The translations under genes were made by a program, and so were the position numbers. 11,032 nt of DNA from an uncultured bacterium (GTDB lineage: Bacteria > Hydrogenedentota > Hydrogenedentia > Hydrogenedentales > JAEUWI01), in assembly GCA_937895305.1 (NCBI GenBank), contig CALAXS010000197.1:1-11032 (forward strand). Direction: 5' to 3'. Positions 1-6,989 of this stretch are shown piece by piece (the first letter of the stretch is position 1; every line of letters begins with the position of its first letter). The notes beneath the pieces were generated by a model, which saw nothing but the letters and a program-made list of their open reading frames with translations, was not told the origin of the DNA and ran no database searches.

Positions 1-351
1 CGTACGGAACCCGGGAAGAAACGCGTTTCGTCTGATGGCGGTGTATTTGAAGAACTTACCGGCACCAAGGGTGTAAGTAATGCCCGTGACATGGGTAAGG
101 ATGATCGTGACCCCTACGTGCAGGAGCATATGGACCTTGTTGCTGCAATTCGTGGTGAAGCCCCGTACATCAATGAAGGTGTGCGTGTTGCTGAAAGTAC
201 CTTCACTGCCATACTGGGTCGGGACTCTGCATACACAGGTCGCAAGCTTTCCTTTGCCAAGCACCTCAAGGCGAACGAACGAATTACACCGGAGAAGCTG
301 GACTTTGATGCAGCATACCCTGTGCGTGATTTCCCGGTACCCGGCTTCTAA
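1..351 (+). CDS. Gfo/Idh/MocA-family oxidoreductase, C-terminal 116 residues (5' end outside window)
   Basis: The reading frame is open from base 1 and ends at TAA 349-351, so only the C-terminal part is seen. The stretch PYVQEHMDLVAAIRGEAP, followed by an ..E(G)VRVAEST..AILGR.SAYTG pattern, is typical of the C-terminal alpha/beta domain of Gfo/Idh/MocA NAD(P)-dependent dehydrogenases. In this family the AESTxxAIxGRxSAYTG helix precedes a short proline-rich tail, here ending in DFPVPGF. These enzymes oxidise or reduce sugars, inositols and related polyols. The Rossmann NAD-binding half and any Tat signal lie upstream, so substrate and location cannot be told. The gene is followed by a strong terminator and appears to close its own transcription unit. 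Family assignment is firm; specific function is unknown. Confidence 0.88.
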   Translation, partial: RTEPGKKRVSSDGGVFEELTGTKGVSNARDMGKDDRDPYVQEHMDLVAAIRGEAPYINEGVRVAESTFTAILGRDSAYTGRKLSFAKHLKANERITPEKLDFDAAYPVRDFPVPGF

Positions 352-370
352 ATCCAATCTATCTTTATCC

Positions 371-400
371 AACGCCCCTGGAACTTTCAGGGGCGTTTTT
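371..400 (+). terminator. Rho-independent terminator after the oxidoreductase gene
   Basis: A perfect 10-bp stem, AACGCCCCTG (371-380) paired with CAGGGGCGTT (388-397), encloses a 7-nt loop. The stem runs into a T tract (396-400), followed by AT-rich sequence. It sits 19 nt after the stop codon at 349-351, the classic position for an intrinsic terminator. It insulates the next unit (starting at 659) from the oxidoreductase gene. Confidence 0.92.
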
Positions 401-468
401 ATTATATAGAATAGGGAGAAAGTTGTACCGTATCCAGTGACATGGTTAGACTATCTTTTTACACTACT

Positions 469-520
469 GTCCAGTCGTCTGGACCAAGCCAGATTGCCGC
501 GTTGCTGCGCCCCGCGCAAT
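469..520. repeat. Two adjacent inverted repeats upstream of the GH9-like gene
   Basis: The first is GTCCAG (469-474) / CTGGAC (479-484) around a 4-nt centre. The second pairs ATTGC-GCG (493-501, one C bulged) with CGCGCAAT (513-520) around a GC-rich loop. The second overlaps the candidate -35 hexamer at 519-524, so either could be an operator. If transcription began further upstream they would be RNA hairpins instead. Neither is followed by a T tract, so they do not look like terminators. Function is inferred from position only. Confidence 0.4.
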
Positions 521-548
521 GACAGGTGAGGTTGAGACCTTGTACAAT
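519..548 (+). promoter_or_regulatory. Candidate sigma70-type promoter for the GH9-like/comF unit
   Basis: ATGACA (519-524) and TACAAT (543-548) are separated by 18 nt, one and one mismatches from TTGACA and TATAAT. Transcription would begin near 555, giving a leader of about 100 nt before the start at 659. The same GTACAATG box recurs upstream of the genes at 4618 and 6987, which strengthens the call. The 412-652 region otherwise holds no convincing ORF. Confidence 0.5.
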
Positions 549-658
549 GAAAAGTTGTAATGGGCCTTTGTAGACATGGGTAGTATTGAATTCAGAAGTT
601 CTATTTTGGACAAGAGTGTCATTTCTATAAAACGTAGTCGTTCCAAGGAGGAATGTCC

Positions 659-3600
659 ATGCGCCTGGCAGGACTGATATTAAGTACATTACTTTTGTTT
701 CATGGCAGCCTCAATGCCGAAAACCTTAAATCACAATGGACCCTCGAAACGGGTAGCACCCTCAGCCACCCCCTTGTTTGTGCTGATTTCCACCCGGAGG
801 ACGGCCAGGAATCCCTCATCCTTGACAGTAAAACGGGGCTCATAGAATGTATTAGTGGCAGTGGCCGTTCTCTCTGGATTCAGGATGCTCTCTTCGATAA
901 ATCCTCAACAGCTACACCTGCTATCACGCTGAAAGGGGAAAATCAGCAGCCTATGATATTGGTCGCGTCCAGCGAAGGTATTGTGCTTTGTCTCAATGGC
1001 GTGGATGGCAACGAACGTTGGCGTAATGATAGCCCGATGCCCGGCCTGTGTTCTCTCAGTTGGGCCGACTTTGATAACGATGGTGTTGACGAGGCCATCG
1101 TTGCGGGTGAACTGGGGGTTGTGGTTTATGAACAAAACGGAACCAAGCGCTGGCATACGGCCAAGGGTGATGACAGCAGCCCCCTTGTGGTGGGTGGCGC
1201 ATTGGCTGTGGGTGATGTGGATGGTGACTTTTACCCCGAGATTTTCGGCACGACCATTACGGGGCCCTTCTCGCTGAGTGCCGATGGTACTTTTTACTGG
1301 CAGAAAAAGCTTGAGGGTGTCTTTACGGGTGATGTGATTCTGGGCGACCTTAACAATGATAACCTGCCGGAACTTTACTGTAGTACCGAAACGTCCCCGG
1401 CCCTCTTCGCCCTGGATGCGGCTATGGGTACTGCGCTCTGGAAACGTCCGCTCCTCCAACTGGACGCAGGTCCGCTCCACCTTGCACTGGGAACGCGGGA
1501 CGATGGAGGGATGTCTACACTGGTCATTGGTGCCGCAGATGGTTTCATCACCAGCCTCAACAGCGATGGTGCATTTCACTGGCAACGGAAGATTGGTGAG
1601 GGCACGGTTTATCCTTCCACAGGTGATGTGGATGGTGATGGTCTCATTGAAGTGATTGCTGCGGGGGATGGCCAGCTTGTGGCGTTGCAACACAAGGGTG
1701 GAATTCAGTGGCAGATTTCTCTTCCCGGTGCAGCGGTCGGTCCGGCTGTGCTCACGGATATTGACAACAACCACCTCAGTGACATGGTGGTCGCTATGAC
1801 TCAGGGCATCGTCTCCGCTTATACCTTTGGCGGTCGTTATATTCAAGATAATTTTCCCTGGCCCATGACCCGCCACAACAGTGCAGGTACCAGTGCCCCC
1901 TCTTTTATTCAAACGCCTTATCTGGGTGAGGTACCCCCTGAATATCTTGAAACGGTACCTATGCTCCGAAACCCTGAATTTGAAGCGGTCCAGCCAACAG
2001 ACGAGCGTATACCGCTTCATTGGGCACGGGGCGATGTCAGTGCGGGTACCTGGCAGATCACCACGGACAATCCGGAGTCCGGCAAGCATGCGCTCCAGTT
2101 GAATCCTGAAAGCGGGATTCTCTCCATCGTTTCCCGCGCCATGGAATTGAGTCAGGAACTCACCAGCCTTGAAGCCGCTATCCTGGTCAAGGGAGGACCA
2201 GATGCCCGTGCTATGCTCGACTGGTACGGAGACAGTGGGCTTATACAGACCAACCCGTTGGAAGGTAACCCGGACAGTACCTGGAGTGAGCTTTACTGTG
2301 CGCCAGTTGATCGTCCCGCAGGAGCACGTTGGGTGAGCCTGCGTGTGGAAAGTGAGGCCCCCAGCACCTGGGATACTGCACGGGTTGATGCCCAGTATGC
2401 GCGAATACCTGCCATCAGGATTTTTCACAACCAGGTCGGTTATGAATTGAATAATCCTAAAAACTTTACGGCATGGACTTCATTCATGCCGGCCAACAAC
2501 ACTTTTTTCCTTGTAAACAATAAGGGAAAGTTGGTCTATGAAAGTACGTTTAGCGGTCCTGGTGAAGTGATTACCGGGGCTTATGGAAATCCCTGGCCCG
2601 GTTATTATTGGCGTGGCGAGTTCACAGATTTTGTAGAGCCCGGCACCTATCAGATCCGGGTTCAGATGGATGAACTCAATAAGGAATCACATTCTTTTCT
2701 TTTGGATCGGAATGTTCTTTTCAGCGAAGTATTTGATTATCCCTTTAAGGCCCTTCGTGCATGGCGCAGTGAAGGTGGCTGGGAAGACGGCTTTGGATCC
2801 GCAAAAACGACCCATGCTTATGCCCTGCTTTTTGCCACGGAATTTTATGGTGTCGTTAAATGGCGTTATGCCAAAGAACCTCTTGGTGAAGAAGCTATTC
2901 TGGATGAGCTAAAGTGGGGTGCTGACCAACTCGTACAGAACATCAAGAATAACAATGGCACAACCCCCAACTCTGACGGCACGCTCGAAGCTGCTGCCCT
3001 CGCCAAGGTTGCCCGTTTTATACCTGACAATAGCGAGTACATCGCCATTGCTGATCAGCTACTTCAGCTGGCTCAGACGTACAAGATAAAAAACACGAAT
3101 ATGTTTCGGGCTGCACTTGATCTTTTTATGGTCACAAAAAAAGAGGAGCATAAGACTCGTTGCACAGCGCTTTTACCCGCTGTAACGCTGGAATGTCCGG
3201 AAGCCCTCATCGAATACGAATCCAATGTTGATCCCGGCGGTACCTTGAGCTTTGATCTGGCCATGGCACTTCAACAGGCTACCGAGGGCCTCATCGGTAT
3301 GTCTAAAAATCCATTCGGTGTCTACACTGGCGGAACCCCTGCGAAGCCCAACTTTTTTAACACCCCGGACCACCCCGGGGCCGTGCGTCAGGGCAATTCC
3401 GCCAGCATCCTGGCGGCTACCCAAATTGTTGCCCGCACCACTCGATTCGTACCCAGCTATGAGATGCGTACTTTTATCATGGACCAAATCAATTGGTTTC
3501 TAGGGAACAACCCCTATGGTGTGAGTCTTATTGAGGGTCTTGGTCAAGTTCATCCGCCGAGCTTCAGTCCGGGTTGTGTGCCGGGTGCTGCAATCAGCGG

Positions 3601-3760
3601 ATTTATGTGGGAAGATATCGGGGTCGACAGGCCCTGGCTCGATATGCGTGATATCACGGAACCCGATGTGGCGACCAACAGCGCGCGACTTCACAACACT
3701 ATTCTTTACATGGGTGTTCTCGCCCACCTTAAACGCATCCGCATGACCAATCAGGAGTAA
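659..3760 (+). CDS. Secreted FG-GAP propeller / jelly-roll / CelD_N Ig / GH9-like protein (1033 aa)
   Basis: Start ATG 659 is preferred over ATG 653: AGGAGG (646-651) lies 7 nt before 659 but only 1 nt before 653, and 659 gives a clean signal peptide (residues 1-20, ending ..HGSLNA). Domains in order: about 21-420, a beta-propeller with FG-GAP/VCBS-type acidic loops (DFDNDG at 137, DVDGD at 186, DLNND at 230, DVDGDG at 323, DIDNN at 367), probably Ca2+-binding; about 438-580, a carbohydrate-binding-like jelly roll; about 585-690, a CelD_N-type Ig domain beginning near the HNQVGY motif (590-595); about 695-1030, an (alpha/alpha)6 GH9-like domain with GGWEDG (706-711) and LGNNPYG (948-954). The GH9 family hydrolyses beta-glucans or beta-glucosaminides. 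Here the DAGD aspartates are reduced to one, the NE general acid reads N1007-S1008, HHR is absent, and the domain is about 335 rather than 430-450 residues. Activity is therefore doubtful; it may bind glycans. The stop is 9 nt before comF, suggesting co-transcription. Confidence 0.85.
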   Translation: MRLAGLILSTLLLFHGSLNAENLKSQWTLETGSTLSHPLVCADFHPEDGQESLILDSKTGLIECISGSGRSLWIQDALFDKSSTATPAITLKGENQQPMILVASSEGIVLCLNGVDGNERWRNDSPMPGLCSLSWADFDNDGVDEAIVAGELGVVVYEQNGTKRWHTAKGDDSSPLVVGGALAVGDVDGDFYPEIFGTTITGPFSLSADGTFYWQKKLEGVFTGDVILGDLNNDNLPELYCSTETSPALFALDAAMGTALWKRPLLQLDAGPLHLALGTRDDGGMSTLVIGAADGFITSLNSDGAFHWQRKIGEGTVYPSTGDVDGDGLIEVIAAGDGQLVALQHKGGIQWQISLPGAAVGPAVLTDIDNNHLSDMVVAMTQGIVSAYTFGGRYIQDNFPWPMTRHNSAGTSAPSFIQTPYLGEVPPEYLETVPMLRNPEFEAVQPTDERIPLHWARGDVSAGTWQITTDNPESGKHALQLNPESGILSIVSRAMELSQELTSLEAAILVKGGPDARAMLDWYGDSGLIQTNPLEGNPDSTWSELYCAPVDRPAGARWVSLRVESEAPSTWDTARVDAQYARIPAIRIFHNQVGYELNNPKNFTAWTSFMPANNTFFLVNNKGKLVYESTFSGPGEVITGAYGNPWPGYYWRGEFTDFVEPGTYQIRVQMDELNKESHSFLLDRNVLFSEVFDYPFKALRAWRSEGGWEDGFGSAKTTHAYALLFATEFYGVVKWRYAKEPLGEEAILDELKWGADQLVQNIKNNNGTTPNSDGTLEAAALAKVARFIPDNSEYIAIADQLLQLAQTYKIKNTNMFRAALDLFMVTKKEEHKTRCTALLPAVTLECPEALIEYESNVDPGGTLSFDLAMALQQATEGLIGMSKNPFGVYTGGTPAKPNFFNTPDHPGAVRQGNSASILAATQIVARTTRFVPSYEMRTFIMDQINWFLGNNPYGVSLIEGLGQVHPPSFSPGCVPGAAISGFMWEDIGVDRPWLDMRDITEPDVATNSARLHNTILYMGVLAHLKRIRMTNQE

Positions 3761-3769
3761 GGCCCTCCC

Positions 3770-4537
3770 ATGAGCAGCCCGTGGTTACAGGCATTCAAGA
3801 ATACCCTGTATCCCATTTTTTGTCGGGCCTGTGATGCCCGGATTCTCACGGATGAAAATGGCTACTTTTGCCCTGGCTGCTGGGAACAAAGTCCTGCTCT
3901 GGAACGTCCTTTCTGCACGGGCTGTGGGCGGCCCCATCCCCTTCGTGTCGGCTTTGGTACGCACCAGAATTTTCCTTGCGCTGATTGTCGCGATAAACCG
4001 AATCGCTACATCCGCCGTAGCTATGGGGCTACACGCTATGGCGATGCTATGGAGGAAGCCATCAAGCTCCTCAAGTTCCACAACAAAACCCGGCTCATCA
4101 CTCCTATCGCCGAACGCATGCATGCCTTCATCGAGGCAGAGATGGACGCCGGGCAATATGACTTGCTCATCCCGGTGCCTCTTCACTTTGTACGGCTCCG
4201 CTTGCGGGGTTTCAACCAGTCCCGGCTTCTTGCTGAAGCGGTTCTGGATAACTTTCCGCGGGCTACGCTGGACGATTCCCTCAGGCGCATCCGGCCCACG
4301 CGTACCCAGAGTCACCTCTCTGGAAAAGAACGGCTACGCAATGTGCAGGGGGCCTTCGCAGTCAAGGGGGATAGCCTCAAGGGCAAGACTGTGCTCCTCA
4401 TTGACGATGTGGTCACCTCCGCAGGAACGGTCACCGAATGCGCCAAGGCGCTCCGAAATGCGGGTGCAGCGCATGTTGATGTACTCGTTGCCGCGCTTGC
4501 TTCACACGAAAGTGCCCGTCCGTTATTTGTGGAGTAA
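3770..4537 (+). CDS. comF: ComF-family phosphoribosyltransferase-like protein (255 aa)
   Basis: The N-terminus has four CxxC pairs (C18/C21, C34/C37, C49/C52, C70/C73), the double zinc-ribbon of ComF/GntX proteins. The middle has the conserved segment around LLKFHNKTRL, then LIPVPLH and RGFNQSRLLAE. The C-terminal type I PRTase PRPP loop is VLLIDDVVTSAGT (208-220), with the paired aspartates D212-D213 intact. Length is normal for the family. ComF is a cytoplasmic ATP-linked competence factor that helps carry imported single-stranded DNA inward in naturally transformable bacteria; GntX relatives have other roles. The 9-nt gap from the GH9-like gene, with AGGAG (3753-3757) inside that gene's end, indicates translational coupling or shared mRNA. 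No other competence gene is nearby, so its role in DNA uptake here is an inference. Confidence 0.9.
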   Translation: MSSPWLQAFKNTLYPIFCRACDARILTDENGYFCPGCWEQSPALERPFCTGCGRPHPLRVGFGTHQNFPCADCRDKPNRYIRRSYGATRYGDAMEEAIKLLKFHNKTRLITPIAERMHAFIEAEMDAGQYDLLIPVPLHFVRLRLRGFNQSRLLAEAVLDNFPRATLDDSLRRIRPTRTQSHLSGKERLRNVQGAFAVKGDSLKGKTVLLIDDVVTSAGTVTECAKALRNAGAAHVDVLVAALASHESARPLFVE

Positions 4538-4549
4538 GGGCTGTCGTTC

Positions 4550-4577
4550 TTGCCTTTGTCTGCAAAAACTGTACAAT
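4550..4577 (+). promoter_or_regulatory. Candidate sigma70-type promoter for the DUF4838 gene
   Basis: TTGCCT (4550-4555) and TACAAT (4572-4577) are 16 nt apart. The predicted start of transcription, near 4584, lies downstream of an in-frame ATG at 4576 and therefore argues for translation from ATG 4618. The hexamer sits in the same GTACAATG context as those at 543 and 6926. No terminator is visible between comF (ends 4537) and this site. Confidence 0.55.
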
Positions 4578-4617
4578 GGATTTTGTGTGTATTGCCAATT
4601 CAATCTGGAGCTCTGTC

Positions 4618-6888
4618 ATGCGACGCTTATTTCTGTTTCTCTTCATTATTCTGGCACCCGTCACCCAGGCTGGAATCCCCATCGTAGTAGGGGCCGATGC
4701 CGACCCTGTGACCCGGCATGCTGCTGAAGAGTTGCAGCATTACCTCCAGAAGATGACGGGTGAAGAGCATGTTCTGGTGCACGATACGGAGCCCTTGCCC
4801 GAGACGGCTTTCATCGTGGGGCTAAATGCACACACAGAAGCTCTGAAAGGCGAAGGACGTGGAGGCCTGGCGCTCAAGCATGCTCTTGAAGACCTTGGCG
4901 ATGAAGGCTATGTACAATTCAGTATAGCCAATCACTTTATTCTCGCAGGTACTGGAAAACGGGGCACTCTTTACGCGGTGTATGGCCTTCTGGAAGATCA
5001 CTATGGCTGTCGCTGGTTCACACCGCAGGTGGAACACATCCCAACGCAAAAAATTGACGCCCTACCTAAAATGGTTAACCGCACTATTCCGGTCCTTGAA
5101 TCCCGGGAGCCTTTTACCAAAGAGTGTATGGATGCTGACTGGTGCGCACGGAATCGCATGAACAGTAGTGCCGTCTCCTTTGAAGAGCATCATGGTGGTA
5201 ACGTCCGCTTCGGGCGCGGCCTCTTCGTACACACCTTCAATGTGCTCATGCCCCCGGCCGAATTTTTTGGTGAACACCCCGAGTACTATTCGTTGGTGAA
5301 TGGTGAACGCCTTGGTGAGCGCACCCAGCTCTGCACAACCAATGAAGAGGTCATCCGCATCTGTACGGAGCGAATGCTCCAGTTTATCAAGGACGACCCT
5401 GAAGCCACGGTTTACTCTTTGTCGCAGAACGACTGGCACAATTACTGTGAGTGCGACCACTGTACCGCGATGGCCGATGCGGAAGATACGCAGATGGGTC
5501 CCATGCTCCACCTGGTCAATGCTGTCGCCGAAGAAGTGGCCAAGCACTATCCGGACAAGGCCATCGAAACGCTCGCGTATCAATACACCCGCAAGGCACC
5601 CAAGACCATGCGCCCCCGCGACAACGTCATCATTCGTCTGTGCAGCATCGAATGCAATTTCATGCAGCCCCTGGATGGTAGTGATGCCGAAGAAAATATC
5701 GCTTTTGTGAAGGACCTCAAGGAATGGTCCAAGGTCTCTAACCGTCTTTGGATCTGGGACTACGTTACCTCCTTCCGTTCCTACCTCTGCCCCTACCCCA
5801 ACCTGCGTGTGCGTGACGACAACATCCGTCTTTTCGTGGACAATAACGTGACGGGTATTTTCGAGCAGGACGTGTACAACACTTCAGGTGGTGAGCTCTC
5901 CCCGCTGAGTGGCTACCTGGACGCGAAGCTTCTCTGGAATCCCGATTATGACGAGGACACTGCCATCAACGAATTTCTGGATGGGGTCTATGGCGCGGCA
6001 GCGCCTGCCATCCGCGAATACATCGACCTCATGCACGACTATGTGGCCACCAATAACATTCAGGCCGACATCTGGGTCAGTCCCCGCACCGCGCCCTTCC
6101 TGACGGATGCGCTCCTCGAAGAGGCCAGCCTGATCTGGGACCAGGCCGAAGCAGCCGTAGAAGAGCAGCCCGATGTCCTCGACCGCGTACAGGTGGCCCG
6201 ACTCTCTGTAGAATATGCTATCCTCGATCGGCAAAACGCCACCAGCCTCGGTGGCCTTAGTGTGGACCACGAAAACTTAACCGCGACGGTGGACCCAGCT
6301 TTTACCCAACGGGTGAAGCACTTCTTTGAAGTGGCTCGACGTGCAGGGGTGACGCTTATGGATGAACACCGCGAGACCCTGGACCAGTATGAAGAAACCT
6401 TTGCCCATACGCAGCAAGGGGAGACCATGCACTTTGAAGCCTTTGACGCGGTTGACAAGGACAATCTCAAGCCCGGTCTGCGCTACGGTTACTATGAAGG
6501 TTCCTGGGATGCCCTTCCTGACTTCGACACCCTCGAAGCGAAGACCGAAGGTATTTCGCCAACGGTCAACATCAATCGCCGTGAAGACGCTGACCAGTTC
6601 GGCCTCTACTTCCACGGCTATGTCGATGCCCCCCGCGATGGTGTTTACGCCTTCTTTGTGGAATCCAATGATGGTTCGGACCTTTTCATCCATGACCAGC
6701 TTGTAGTCGATAACGATGGTCTCCACGGTTCAGAGACCCGGGGCGGTGTAATTGCGCTCCGGAAGGGCCTCCATCCTATCCGGGTCCGCTACTTCCAGGC
6801 GGGTGGTGGCTATGCCTTAAAGACCTTCTGGTCTGGCCCTGACCTCGATAAATCACGGCTTCCGCTCTGGGTACTGAAGCACGAATAA
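4618..6888 (+). CDS. Secreted DUF4838 glycoside-hydrolase-like protein with C-terminal PA14 domain (756 aa)
   Basis: ATG 4618 is chosen because GGAG (4607-4610) lies 7 nt upstream and the product begins with a signal peptide (MRRLFLFLFIILAPVTQA, 1-18). The in-frame ATG at 4576 overlaps the probable -10 box and would spoil the signal. Residues about 19-135 resemble the small alpha/beta domain preceding GH20/GH67-type barrels: AAEELQHYLQKMTG, then GTLYAVYGLLEDHYGCRWFTP near 116-136. Residues about 200-520 match DUF4838: EHPEYYSLVNG (219-229), SQNDW, and a CECDHC cluster (C277, C279, C282) that could bind metal or form disulfides. Residues about 622-750 are a PA14 domain (YGYYEG, SNDGSDLFIHD, NDGLHG, GGGYALKTFWSGP), usually a carbohydrate-binding module. 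DUF4838 has no assigned reaction that I can state. The combination suggests binding or cleavage of an extracytoplasmic glycan. Confidence 0.87.
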   Translation: MRRLFLFLFIILAPVTQAGIPIVVGADADPVTRHAAEELQHYLQKMTGEEHVLVHDTEPLPETAFIVGLNAHTEALKGEGRGGLALKHALEDLGDEGYVQFSIANHFILAGTGKRGTLYAVYGLLEDHYGCRWFTPQVEHIPTQKIDALPKMVNRTIPVLESREPFTKECMDADWCARNRMNSSAVSFEEHHGGNVRFGRGLFVHTFNVLMPPAEFFGEHPEYYSLVNGERLGERTQLCTTNEEVIRICTERMLQFIKDDPEATVYSLSQNDWHNYCECDHCTAMADAEDTQMGPMLHLVNAVAEEVAKHYPDKAIETLAYQYTRKAPKTMRPRDNVIIRLCSIECNFMQPLDGSDAEENIAFVKDLKEWSKVSNRLWIWDYVTSFRSYLCPYPNLRVRDDNIRLFVDNNVTGIFEQDVYNTSGGELSPLSGYLDAKLLWNPDYDEDTAINEFLDGVYGAAAPAIREYIDLMHDYVATNNIQADIWVSPRTAPFLTDALLEEASLIWDQAEAAVEEQPDVLDRVQVARLSVEYAILDRQNATSLGGLSVDHENLTATVDPAFTQRVKHFFEVARRAGVTLMDEHRETLDQYEETFAHTQQGETMHFEAFDAVDKDNLKPGLRYGYYEGSWDALPDFDTLEAKTEGISPTVNINRREDADQFGLYFHGYVDAPRDGVYAFFVESNDGSDLFIHDQLVVDNDGLHGSETRGGVIALRKGLHPIRVRYFQAGGGYALKTFWSGPDLDKSRLPLWVLKHE

Positions 6889-6899
6889 TGCGAGTTGGG

Positions 6900-6931
6900 T
6901 TGACGACAATACACCTAAAATAAGGTACAAT
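6900..6931 (+). promoter_or_regulatory. Candidate promoter for the acylase/GDPD unit
   Basis: TACAAT (6926-6931) lies in a GTACAATG context shared with two other upstream regions. The best -35-like sequence is TTGACG (6900-6905), but the spacer is 20 nt, longer than optimal, so the -35 call is weak. TAAAAT at 6916-6921 is an alternative -10. Transcription from the TACAAT box would begin near 6938, after the first in-frame ATG (6930), supporting the downstream TTG start at 6987. The 6889-6986 gap contains no visible terminator. Confidence 0.4.
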
Positions 6932-6970
6932 GCTCAGCTTGAAGCGTTGCATTGACCTATTCGGCCCCAC

Positions 6971-6989
6971 AGGAGTTTGCAGTACCTTG
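6971..6989 (+). promoter_or_regulatory. Ribosome binding site and TTG start deciding the acylase N-terminus
   Basis: AGGAG (6971-6975) is 11 nt before an in-frame TTG (6987-6989). Starting there gives MKPRRSHR followed at once by a hydrophobic signal core. The upstream ATG at 6930 has no Shine-Dalgarno sequence, would add 19 residues in front of the signal peptide, and overlaps the probable -10 box. Confidence 0.6.

Noticed and set aside
459..689. Small minus-strand ORFs in the 412-652 intergenic region
   Set aside because: They cross the start of the GH9-like gene and its promoter candidate, have no clear ribosome site and no recognisable product.
905..2428. 507-codon open frame on the minus strand inside the GH9-like gene
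   Set aside because: It lies wholly antisense to a gene with clear domains, has no ribosome site, and its translation shows no recognisable domain and a composition typical of a reverse-frame shadow.
3831..4727. 298-codon plus-strand open frame overlapping comF and the DUF4838 start
   Set aside because: It is an alternate frame of comF, whose zinc-ribbon and PRPP motifs are unmistakable. The translation is rich in Ser/Arg/Pro without any domain, and it runs across the promoter of the next gene.
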